A stretch of 64,000 nt of DNA from Hirudo medicinalis. Taxonomy: Eukaryota; Annelida; Clitellata; Hirudinida; Hirudinidae. Made by a program: the position numbers and the translations under genes. The stretch spans positions 1,655 through 65,654 of the forward strand of contig MPNW01000003.1 of the NCBI GenBank assembly GCA_011800805.1, given 5' to 3'. Positions 1-10,773 of the stretch are shown piece by piece. Numbering within the stretch: position 1 is the first letter of the stretch; each line of letters begins with the position of its first letter. A model generated the notes under the pieces. The model was not told the DNA's origin and ran no database searches. It saw nothing but the letters and a program-made list of their open reading frames with translations.

Positions 1-270
1 CCATCTCTTCACCAACCAAACCGCAAGCTCTCCTTTCTTAGCAACGCTTACGGCCTCTCATCTCCCAAATCCAGCACGATGCCGCCTCCGCGGCCTCCGA
101 CATTTTTGTCATAGCCTTAGTTCTTTCTCGGCTCGACAAACCGATTTGAGTGAGGAACGTGTAGGCCGACTTTCCAACTAACCCCCTCACGCCAACTTCA
201 ACGGGCATTAACTTTACCCGAAAGCCGCTATCCTCCAGATTATATGAAAGTGCTGGAAAATAATCTCCTG
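1..270 (-). mobile_element. 3' end of an endonuclease-type (REL) non-LTR retrotransposon
   Basis: The minus strand encodes the C-terminal tail of a LINE protein, including the stretch MPVEVGVRGLVGKSAYTF followed by IGLSSRERTKAM. The same tail closes the larger element at 33.2-36.1 kb, so both belong to one family. The conserved pattern (P-V-E-V-G-x-R-G then a Ser/Arg helix) is known downstream of the restriction-like endonuclease in R2/HERO-like elements. The element runs off the left edge, and its upstream side stops near 270, where Tc1-like sequence begins. This copy keeps 13 residues that the 35.8 kb copy has lost. Confidence 0.75.
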
Positions 271-860
271 CCTTTTGCTGAGAGGGTATATTGCTAATTA
301 TGTATTTCAGCAAGATAATGCTCCGATCCATACTTCCAAACTGACAAGGACCTTCTTCCAAGAGAGAAACATAAATGTTTTGAGTTGGCCAGCTCGTTTT
401 CCTGATCTCAATCCAATTGAAAATGCTTGGGATAAGTTGTCAAGACTGGTCTACAAAGATACAAGATAATTTAATTTTAAATCGGAGTTGGAAGATACCA
501 GTAGGACCTCTTGGAATAATCTGGAATAAGATTAATTTTGTTGATGGATAAAAGATGTTTTGAAACAAGAGAAAAATGGGAATATAATTTCATATTAAAT
601 AACTTTATGTGTCAAAAAAATAAATTTTTGTTGTTATTATTGACTTTTCATGTTTTCTTCCTATCTTTTTTGGACGCCGAAAAAACACATTTTTGGGATT
701 TTTTAATAAGTTTGAAAATAGTATTTCACCAAATTCAATGTAAACTTTCGAAGCACAATTTACATAACATACTGAAATTTGAGTAATTTTCGTAACATAT
801 TGGTTGAGATACCTTTAAAAAAAATGGGTACACCCTATCTATTTTGGACTGGGTATATAA
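271..860 (+). mobile_element. Tc1/mariner transposase fragment with downstream non-coding tail
   Basis: Residues encoded at 275-469 read FQQDNAPIHTSK ... SWPARFPDLNPIENAWDKL. This is the second catalytic Asp block and the PDLNPIEN(A/L)W block of Tc1/mariner DDE transposases. Only the C-terminal third is present. The rest to about 860 is AT-rich and shows no coding sequence; a possible terminal repeat (around gggtacaccctatct) lies just before GABBR1 exon 9. The fragment abuts the LINE scrap on its left, so the two look nested. It sits inside a GABBR1 intron, antisense to the gene. Confidence 0.7.
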
Positions 861-874
861 GTTTGTAATCTCAC

Positions 875-3800
875 CTATCATTTGTTCTATTTGTGTCATT
901 GCTATTCTGTCGCCTTTTTCATTGAATGCCACTCGTCCCTTCATAAAAACATTTTTCAAAGTTTAGTTTTACTTGGCATCTTTAAATGAATTTAAATTAT
1001 TAACATTTAAAAAATTAAATTAACATTTAGCTACTTTTGTCAATATAGTTTATTTTTCTGATGAATTATTTTGCCCGTTTCTTAGTTTTGAATTGTTTTA
1101 ATCTCCATTCTCTCAAGTTTTTTGCCTGTTTTCATTTAAGTAAGTTATTTTTTTTATTGGTATATTTTTCTCTTGAACTAATGTCTTCCTTGCACCTTTG
1201 TGCATTATTGATAATATTTGTCTTCATTAAGCATTCAACTTTGTAACTTTGTATGTTAACGATCATGATTTATGATTGATTCAATACCATGTGGTATTTA
1301 GTTAAGCAATTGTGATGCCATTCTTTAATTTTTATCAAATGTATATACTAAATAAACTTTCATTTTGCTATTTCTTTGCTAAACTGAATTAATTTGCCTA
1401 CTGTTCATTATTTTTTGACTACTTTGTCAAATTTATTTTCAAATTTATTTTCTTCCGTTATGACATTTTGTTTTATAATTTGAAATGTAATAATCTGCTT
1501 ACCGAAACTCCCATAAAATTAGTTGAATTCATGGCCAAATATATTTCTTTTGTTATTTCGTTATTCGAATAGTCGAAATGTTCAAGAGACATTCCTCTTT
1601 TCTGGAGCCTAACAAAAAATTCATATTTATTAAAATATAACTTTATGTTGGAAATATGCCACCACAAACTTGCATATTCAATTGTAAAAGTTTTTCATAA
1701 TTCGGAATAGTTTTAGAAAGAATAATCTTAACAGATTGATATAATAATTCATGTCAGTGAACCATTATATAACCATTACTTTGTTACCTATTCATAATTA
1801 CTTCTATATTTTATATCACAATATTTTAGATTTTAAAAAAATGAATAAAGTACCTCTTTTGTGTTTTGCTCAATGCTAAAGCTAGCGCCCAGACTGCATC
1901 ATAGGCAAGTGGCGCTTCCATATAACCGGGAACAAGAAGGATGCTGGTATTGGTTGACAACCGTATCCGGTCGTCTATTTTTTTCAACACATTTTCAGCT
2001 GTCTGCAAAAGAAGTCAAAAATTCAATTAAAATTAAATTAGTATACATATTACAATTTTACGTCAAGTCACTAACCAATTATTACTAATTTTGATCTAAA
2101 TGTAAATATCAAATATCAACTTTAAAACCTCATATCTAATGTTGTCGAATATTTTAGCTTTGATTATTTTGTAGACACAAATCTCAAACACCTCTCCCGA
2201 AATTATTGGCTTTTTAAGGAATGGACTCCTCATGAGACCCTCCGTTGTAAAGTGACCTTGCAAAGCCTCCTTCATTTGATTAACTGTGCAATTCGTGTCT
2301 GTTTCTGTATACCAGTTGTCTGCGTACCAACCTATAATGAACCACAGATACTTCGGACCATATAATTTCTGCTTGTAAACCTTCGTCAAAATATAAAAAT
2401 GACTCGTTATGCTTAATATGGATAGTGAAATATTATAAATAAAATTTATATATAATATTCGATTAAAATACAAATATTTTAGTGATATTCCTTTTTCTTT
2501 AAAAACGAATTACGTTTTAAATGTTAATATACAATTTTACAAAAACAACAACATTTTTGCAATATGGACAAGTAGCTCTTGTCAAGATGACAATGCAAAA
2601 AGCAGCTAGTCTTACCTCACAAAATACTTTTCTGGCTTTATCTTCATAAAACAGTCCGACTATGATCCTGGCATCCTGTTTCTGATTAAAATAGAAAATT
2701 CAATTTTAACTTTCAAATTTCAACCTTCAGTTTTCCGTATATTCAGAATTTTCACTAATTTTGAATTAGAGCCAGAATTCAGCTCATTCATTCACCTTTA
2801 AATTTCTAACGGCATTTTCGGGATCGACAAGGAAGCTTGTTCTCACTGCTATTTCGATGTCATTTTGACGTGCCCTTTCTTCCAAATCTTCCATCGTCTG
2901 AAAATGTGGAAAAATAACATTCTGAGGTTATGCAAATTTATGGGAGTTTCGACAGGAAGGAATTAAAGCAAATTTGATTATAATATAGTGAAACGCAACT
3001 GACGGACGTAAAGACTTCTTGCGTTTCTTGAATAACTCCAATTTTAGTCCAACCAAATTTTTTGAAAAGTTTGATCCTTGTGGGATTGTGGAGCGTAGCT
3101 GATGGATGGGTCCTAAAAAATGTTGGAAATCTCTTTCTGTTGGAAAGTGCTGGAGAACTTGATCCGTAAGACAACTGAGGATATTATGTTTATTATTATA
3201 GCTATTCGCTCTGATATTTAAATCGACTGTAAGAATTGCTAAAATTATTCAAATTGGGCAAATAAAAGCTCATGCAAGCTTAAGTTAATATTATTGAATA
3301 TTTATGATTTCGTGCTTTATTTGTATTTTGTATTTAGCCGATCTGTTGAGTGCCTTTGTATCCCAATGGAATGTGAAGGCACTTTTTAGTCGATCTACCA
3401 TTTATATAGCGCCCCTACCCGAACACGACACATTACGACTGTTGCTATTACGACCGCATGCAGGAACGCAACCCATTCGGCCAACCTGCACAAATAATAT
3501 GGGGTTTTTTTTCAAATAATTGGAAATGGTGTTTAAAATATCAACTTTATCAGTAGTTCAATCAAAGATTATCACTCTAAACAGACCACAACAAGGTTCC
3601 ACATTCGAGCTGCTTGACCCACAAAAGTTGACACCACGCTGCACCCTGGTCCCAGGAGCATCAACTTGACAGGATCCTTGTACAACAATTCATAAAGCAC
3701 CTTCATTCCCAGCCCTGGCATACACTGCACGGTTTGAGTTTATTAATTATTACAAATAATTCAAATTTAAAAAATAATCATTATTTATTTATTTATTTAT

Positions 3801-4858
3801 TTATTTTATTTATTTATTATCCAGTTAGAATTGTTTTGCTTTTGTTTTTTTCATTCTAGCCCCGCAACTTGTTTGAAAATTTGAATTAATGTTAAATGAA
3901 GTTCGACTGATGTTTGTTGTAGAAATCGAAAATCAACCTAAAGTTGTATTTATGTTTTAGCCGAAGCCAAAACAGAAGCCGAAATTCGGTCTGTCTCTAG
4001 TTTGCTGTCACAAATTTTAACTAGAAGCTTTTAATAACTTATACATGAAGGAGCTCCAATGAAAATTTAGCTTGTTGCTCACATAAATTATTAATAAGAT
4101 GGAAATTGGAACATAAGTTTATGCAGGTATCTAATGAAACAAATATTTCGTTGTTGTTCTTGTTGAGTAATTCTGAGTTTTTGCTGATTGCTTCATTTTT
4201 TTATTCTCTTTGGTTTTGGCTTTCATTGTAATTGTAGTAACAGCAACAACAACACTGACAATAGTAACAATAAAATCACCACTGTTAATTATATATATTA
4301 AAAACGATGGAATAAGACATAAAAGTACTAACTATTATTATTCTTATTAATATTAATGAATGGATAATGATATTAAAACATTTTGCCCCTCTCAGACTCA
4401 GTAGCTTTCGCGACGTCACAGCTCGAAGGATCAATATTGCTCATGAGTGCGCCCTGTACTTCTTTATTGCCTTGCATATTTAAGTCCGATGTTTTTTCAA
4501 GGGAAAGGAGACGATGAAAGCTAGTCATGTAGGACAGATTGGATGAATTTAAGGTTGATTTTTAACAAGAACTCACTCTGCTGTCATTTGCAATCATCTT
4601 GAGTTCAAATTCATTCAGAATGTCGGTCCTCTTGTTGACATCTTCAAGTGCCATGTCCACAGCTGGCCGACATCCCTTGCCGCCTGCCCAACTTCCCGCC
4701 ATTGGAAAAATACCTCCGATGTAGAGATTTTTAGTTTTAGTAATCGAAGTTTCATCTGTTTCTTTATAACTGCTTACGAAGTTAAATTGGGTCCCTTTTG
4801 TCAGTATTACGAGCAGAATTAATTTCATTGATAAGAACCGGTATCGTAAAGTTTGCAT
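875..4858 (-). CDS. GABBR1: GABA-B receptor subunit 1, N-terminal nine exons (partial, runs off the left edge)
   Basis: Class C G-protein-coupled receptor; its extracellular Venus-flytrap domain binds GABA at the neuronal surface. Coding exons, in order on the minus strand: 4577-4858, 3587-3724, 3004-3174, 2796-2897, 2616-2681, 2192-2380, 1854-2002, 1503-1608, 875-938. All junctions are in phase with GT-AG ends, giving about 422 residues. The start at 4858 is followed by a hydrophobic signal segment ([12 protein letters not shown]), then [19 protein letters not shown], the flytrap beginning. [33 protein letters not shown] and IGWYADNW are family blocks, and the SYGSSS form points to subunit 1 rather than 2. 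The membrane and coiled-coil regions lie outside the window. The next intron is invaded by transposons. Confidence 0.93.
3376..3493 (+). repeat. Dispersed short repeat, copy 1 (in GABBR1 intron)
   Basis: A run from the shared block AGGCACTTTTT through CCATTTATATAG to a 70-base core ending ATTCGGCCAACCTGCACA recurs, inverted, at 23469-23674. Order and spacing of the shared blocks are the same except for about 90 extra bases in copy 2. There is no coding content. Probably a SINE or small DNA transposon. Confidence 0.75.
3779..3821 (+). repeat. (TTTA)n simple repeat
   Basis: Tandem ttta units with one or two imperfections, inside the first GABBR1 intron. Similar TTTA tracts occur at about 14.77 kb and 23.59 kb, next to other repeats. 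Confidence 0.85.
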
Positions 4859-5322
4859 TATAGACCGTTTGTATGACTGTAATTTCACAAAACTTTTTGC
4901 ATGATTTATTTGATTCACTTGTTAATATTCAAGATATCGCGCAGCACATGATTACTTGCGTTTTGAAACTGAATTTGCAAAAGATTTATAAGGCCTGGAG
5001 CACGCGCCGTGCACACTGATTATATCTAATGACTTGGAAATCAAAAATTATTGTTTCCAATGACTCACGATTGCTTTCCAGTTTTATATATCTTTAAACA
5101 ATTATGATTGAAAGCTTTACTAATAAATTTTTATAATTTATTTTGGTTCTCGTCGTGAGCTATGTCGTTGTGGTCAAATAAATTTTAATTTAGTAAAAAT
5201 GTTTTGAGATTTAATTATCAAATCACTAAACATCCTAATTTAAATAAAAACTAAACCACTTTTATTCCAACTGTTTATATTGATTTTCATTGTCGTCTTT
5301 ATCTTTAACATTGTATGCTGCT
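4859..5322. promoter_or_regulatory. Divergent GABBR1/PRKAG upstream region
   Basis: About 465 bases separate the GABBR1 start codon (minus) from the PRKAG start codon (plus), so both promoters and 5' leaders must lie here or overlap the genes. I see AT-rich sequence and no unambiguous core promoter motif. Assigning a shared promoter is inference from gene spacing. Confidence 0.4.
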
Positions 5323-8267
5323 ATGGATCCAGTTGGAGGTCCCGAGGTTTTGGTGAATAACCAAAAAATTGGTAAAAATGTTTGGACATTTTATTTCATG
5401 TTCTGTGGTGAACCACAATTCAAAAAATGTTTTGGGAATTTATGTTATGTTTATTCAGGTTGCCACTATCGTCAGTCATTTTAGATTCTTTCTTTGAATA
5501 ATTAGTACATGTATTTGTTATTTGGGAATTAATTTAGTAAAATTTTCTTGAGATATCGTATTTGTATAGGTGATGATAAACAAGGCTCACATCATTTCAT
5601 CATCTGGAGAGATAGAAAAAGTGATTCAAACACAGAGGTTCACACAATTTGCTATTAATTTTACTTCAATGTAACGTAACTAATTTTTAATTTAATAAAA
5701 TATATGTCTAATTAAGTCAAATTAAACATCTCAATAAATAATTTCTCATTCAGCTTCTCAAGCTTGACCATGTGGAGATGGAAGATTTAGGTTTGCCCCA
5801 TATTTTAATCTTTGATTTAAAATATTGCATTCTTTTTATTTTGAAAATTATATTTATTTTTACTTGAAATGTATTTGATGTTTATCAATATCAAAATAAA
5901 AAGTCAAAAGATGAGTGTTGATATTGATGTTCACTTCAAGGCATTGAAATATTCAGTGCAGTAAAAAATAAAATGGTGTTTATAGGAAATGTTGATATTA
6001 ATAAATTTAATGCAGACAAGGATTCAAATCTTGTGTTTGTGAAATTCATGACGGCACATGACTGCTATGACCTCATACCAACCAGTGCCAAACTCCTCAT
6101 TCTAGACACCGATCTTGGTGTGAGTGCTTGTAATTTTTTAAAAGGTTAAACAACAAGTTTATGTCTATTTTTATCTCAGGTAAAGAAGGCTTTTCTGGCT
6201 TTGATTTGGAACAGCTTAAGAGCTGCACCACTCTGGGATGGAAAGATGAAGAAATTTGTAGGTTAGTTTCAAGGGTAATTGTTTTCATTAAATGTATGCA
6301 TTTATTGTTCACTTTTATTTAAAATTATTTTTTTTATCAGGGATGTTAACTATAACAGACTTCATAAAAATTCTTCACAAGTATTACAAGGAGAGCCAAG
6401 TAATTTAAGATTTTACAACTTTTATAGATCTGCATCACAACTTGTGTTGTCTTTTTGTTGCAATTTAGTGGAATTAAAACAGATTGACTTTATCCTTAAA
6501 CATCTTCAGGATCACATGACTGAGCTTGAACAACATAAGATTTCAACCTGGAAAGGTCTAATTTATTTAATTTCTAGGCCTGTCCAGAAAATAAATTTTT
6601 TTTCATGTTTTAAGCATTCCACCACTTATATTTATAAATTTAGAGGAGCTGGGGAGCCAAAACAAGCCACTGATTTCAATCCACCCGGAAGCAAGCCTGT
6701 ACGAGGCCATCGGGGCGCTCCAACAGCATAAAATCCATCGGCTGCCAGTCGTGGATGCCCTGAGTGGCAACATTCTCTACATTCTCACACACAAGAGGAT
6801 CCTTAGGTTCCTCTATCTTTATGTAGGTTCATATTAGTTGCATGTTTGTGAATCAAAAAATTTCCATTGATGCAGCCTTTTTTTGTGTCTCTAACTTGCA
6901 TTTTTAAAATGTCATTTGTTTGACTGAAATGCAATTTGTTCTAATTAAATATAAGTATTCTATTCATTTATGACAGATTTATGACCTCCCTCAGCCAAGC
7001 TTTATGAATAAATCAATTGGAGAACTCAATGTTGGAACCTACAAAAGCATCATCACAGTTGTTCATTTTCTGCATTTGAAAAATAATTGTCATACAAAGA
7101 ATTTTATTTTCATTATTAGTTGCTTACTTTAATTTAGTTAATAACAAAGATTGCCATATTTCAAGTCTGAATAATTCTTTGGAACCATTAATGACAGGTA
7201 ACAGAAGAAACCACATTGATCACAGCGATAACATTGTTTATCGATCACAGAATATCTGCTCTTCCTGTTGTGGACGAGGAGGGCCATATCATCGATGTCT
7301 ATGCAAAGTTTGATGTTTTTGTAAGCAACTCTTGAGATTCATGCCTTGAAAAGCATTTTCATTTACAAAAAAAATTGTAGTAGATGAATTGGCCATCGGC
7401 TTAATTTGATAAAATTTATTGTATTCAAGACTCAGGATTTAATTAGTGGATGTGATATTTATTTTAGAATCTTGCTATTGATAAGTCGTATGATGACTTG
7501 AGCCAAACTGTAGGACATACATTCAGAGAGAAAAGAGAGGCAAGTCAACTGAAGTCAATTGAAAAACAATTAATTGTGGAAGGTTGAATTCATGCCATAA
7601 TGATAACCTTTCAGAGAACTGAGGCAGTTGCGACTTGCCTGAAGTCCGAAAGTTTGGGGATGGTCATGGAGAGAATAGCTCGTGCTGAGGTGGTATTTGC
7701 AAGAGTTGCATGGAAAATCGTCACAATATATTACATTTAACCAAGGAAACTGGTCTTGGATGATCACTTGAATATTGAATTGTAATATTCAGTCTAGTGA
7801 TATGACATTGCATTCATGGAGGGCATTTGACACACTAGGCTGTGGTGTTTAGCTTTCATCTTTGTCTCTCTTCCTCTTGTTTCACTTTATCATGCCTATT
7901 TTAACATTGTAATCATGAATAATTCAGCTTTTTAAATCCAGGTTCACAGATTGGTAGTCATCAATGAAGAAAGGCAGGTTGTTGGAGTTGTTTCTCTCTC
8001 TGATATTCTGCACTTCCTCTGCACTGAAGAAAGTTCAGTCTCAAAAACTGTTAGTTTCAAGCTCCTTAGCATGTGCAATTTTTAAGCATTTCCCCATTAT
8101 ACCACAAAATAAAATTAGTTTAACTGTATTTAAATGTTTGAGTTAACTCATTCAAATAAACTTGAATCATTATTCCAGTTATATTTAACAGAAACCAATC
8201 AACAACCACTCAAATAAAAGCTTTAATTTAATTTTAATTTCAGAACTTGAAGCAGATGTTTGAATAA
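5323..8267 (+). CDS. PRKAG: AMP-activated protein kinase gamma subunit
   Basis: Nucleotide-sensing regulatory subunit of AMPK. Fourteen coding exons: 5323-5371, 5570-5637, 5754-5790, 6016-6119, 6180-6261, 6341-6399, 6510-6555, 6644-6822, 6977-7057, 7198-7320, 7468-7539, 7615-7689, 7942-8049, 8244-8267, giving 368 residues. Four CBS motifs are complete: [13 protein letters not shown] to [17 protein letters not shown] to [19 protein letters not shown] to [15 protein letters not shown] to SLSDIL. The Asp that ends CBS1, 3 and 4 and the Arg of CBS2 match the known AMP-contact pattern, so it should bind nucleotide. The N-terminus before CBS1 is short, as in gamma-1. The intron after exon 11 is GC-AG. 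The tiny last exon (NLKQMFE, stop) is less certain than the rest. A possible polyadenylation signal AATAAA lies at 8494-8499. Confidence 0.95.
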
Positions 8268-9017
8268 GATCTTCATCTTCATATGCAACATTCATTGTCA
8301 CCTCCGACCTCATGTGTGTCAATATCTCCTACATTAGTTTTCATCAAATTATTCTCAATGGAAAGTTTCTAAAGCTAACTGAGCTTCACTTCCCACAGAA
8401 AGATTTACAATTTTAGAATGTTTAGTTTATAAAGTGAAACCATTCTCAATGCAAGCAGTGTCTCGAAGCCTACTTTAGTAATTTCAAGAATGAAATAAAA
8501 TGCCTCTTGTCAATATAAAATTAACAAATTAAATGACTTTTTAAACAAATGGATTTCTAACGCATAGAGGGAAAGGCGACTCGTTCACTCGAACCAGATA
8601 ACAAAAGTACATATGTGGAATGATGGAACATTTATTTATCAAGCAAAGATTTAATTGAAATATCAAACTTTCCAGTTTTTCATAATATTAATGTAGATTT
8701 CTCATTCATTAACATTCAGTGTGGTCTCAATCTTGGTTGATGCTAAGAATTCAAACACAGACATATAAGAGAGCAATCTTCTAATTTACCTAAGGGTGTA
8801 TTACCTAAACACAACATAGCCTATAACATTTATCCTAGATGTCACAAGTTCATCAACTACATAATTACAAGCGATAGATGTCAACAAAATAAAAGCTTAA
8901 ATGAAATTTTGGATCACTCACACCTACATAAATGTCCACCAACAAATATTGCTGAATCACAGTGACTAAAAACTATAATTTTCCTACTATAACACTTATG
9001 TATTGAAACGACCAAGG
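8268..9017. other. Convergent intergenic region, PRKAG/ACOT7
   Basis: Holds the PRKAG 3' end and, on the other strand, the ACOT7 3' end. AATAAA occurs on plus at 8494; its complement at 8631-8636 could serve ACOT7. No coding sequence or repeat is recognised. Confidence 0.6.
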
Positions 9018-10773
9018 TCATTGTTGGCTGGGTTTGTTCACTCTTGCCTCCTTTCTTTTTGTGTATCTTTTCATTCCTGCATCATATCTTTCTGTCTCCT
9101 CAGTGTTTTCAAGCTAAATTAATTAAAGTCATGCTTATCATTATCGGGTTAATGAATGAACAACAAAACAAAGAAATCCAATTCATTTACTTTAAGTGGT
9201 GGTATGTCTAGAACGTTTCCATCCTGCCCTATGGAGACATAAGTAAAGAACGAGTCAATGGCTTTAACGAATTTCAACTCCTTCTCAAAGAGGCTCTCAA
9301 CAAACACCACAATTTCAATTTCCATTGACCTTTTACTTGTAAATGTGGCTCTGCCATGCACCGTGAGTACATTACCTGTAAGATTTAAGGTAATATAAAA
9401 AAAGTTGATCTCTTCTGAGAATCAAAATGTCAGATACCTTTGCGAATGTGCGCATAAAAATTGGTAGCATCCAGACAAGCAGTGACAACGTTAGTCCTAC
9501 AGTGCTTTGCAGCAACTATGCCACCACATTCATCCATCAATTTGAGAACCACACCCCCTCTGCAAATCTCTCCAAATGCTACATCATCTGGGCCAACCAT
9601 GACAGAGAGAAAAGTCTCAGATTGAGAAACCTTATGTATGGAGGAATCATCTGCCAAAAGTAAACAGGCTAGAAACTGGTTCATTTTTGAAAGCTTGAAT
9701 TGTCCCACAGGATAAAAAGTATCAGAAATATTAAATGCTTGTTTAATCATTGCTTCCAAATTCACAATTATGCGTGACATTTTGAAATCTGAATGAAAAT
9801 CATCCCACCTGAACTTCTGAAACAAAGAGGCTTTATGGAATTGAGGACCTCATATTTGCTCTCCTGATACCAAGAGCCATAGAGTAGTTTAGCTCTGCTT
9901 TCTAAATCTTCTGATTTGTAAGTTATCTGAGGAACTTCCACTATGCCCTCTTTTTCATTCATTGCAACATACCACAAACAGGCTTTGTTTGTGATGTTTT
10001 TTCGAGCTGATGATTTTAAATCCAGAAAAAATATATAATAATCTTTGGCACATCAAAATTATCAGAGAAAACTTATATTGGAATTACTCATTGAATATGT
10101 ACCAAAGCCACACCTTAGAATTAATGTAATCATTGTAGTGATTTTCATAAATAAAAAGTTCATACTACATATTCAACCTGCAAAAATATCTTCAGCCATT
10201 ACAGTGACTTCAATAAGTATGGCTTTAGAACTTGTATAAATAATTTCAGCTGTTAGTTCTGCAACTTCGCCAATTTTCATTGGCCTGAGAAATGAAACAG
10301 ATTCTATCCTTGACATGGTTGTTATTATTTTTCCTTTAGCCTTTAAAGGAACATTAATTAAGAAATTAATAATATTCAAATACAATATTTTACCATATTT
10401 AAATTGATAGATTTAATCATTTTTACTTTTCTTGATTTATCTTCTACTAAAGAAACTCTGAATTTGTGTCATTGTTTCAAATCAGAGATATTTATATGAA
10501 ATTCTGGTAAATAAATAGCAACCTTATTGGTATGATTACAAAAGCGAGTAGATAATATGATGCCAGCTTCTTCTATCATCTTTAATGTCACTCCACCATG
10601 AACATTTCCATAAACATTGGCATCATTGGGAAGAGTTAGTCTATCAATTTTAACAGAAATTCCCCCTTAGAAACTCGAGAAGAAAACTCGTAAAATATTC
10701 ATTACCTCGAAACCGTGATTCCCTTCAATAAATCATCACCGGATTTATCCAAGGCATTATTCATACTCGACAT
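9018..10773 (-). CDS. ACOT7: Cytosolic acyl-CoA thioesterase, double hotdog (ACOT7 type)
   Basis: Hydrolyses long-chain acyl-CoA to free fatty acid and CoA. Seven exons: 10740-10773, 10523-10665, 10178-10340, 9809-10006, 9438-9650, 9191-9375, 9018-9113, giving 343 residues, the usual length. The first hotdog domain shows DANVYGNVHGGVTLKMIEEAG, with the Asn used in catalysis in this family, then IGEVAELTAEIIYTS and TNKACLWYVAMN. The second shows ICRGGVVLKLMDECGGIVAA and RATFTSKRSMEIE, with its acidic catalytic position (M-D-E) kept; the usual His before GG is Arg here. The start codon follows an in-frame stop. The first junction is uncertain: the good donor at 10706 breaks the frame, while a weaker one after 10740 keeps it. 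Confidence 0.92.

Noticed and set aside
6279..6731. A 150-codon plus-strand frame
   Set aside because: It crosses PRKAG exons 6-8 and the introns between them, out of frame with the CBS domains. A shadow.
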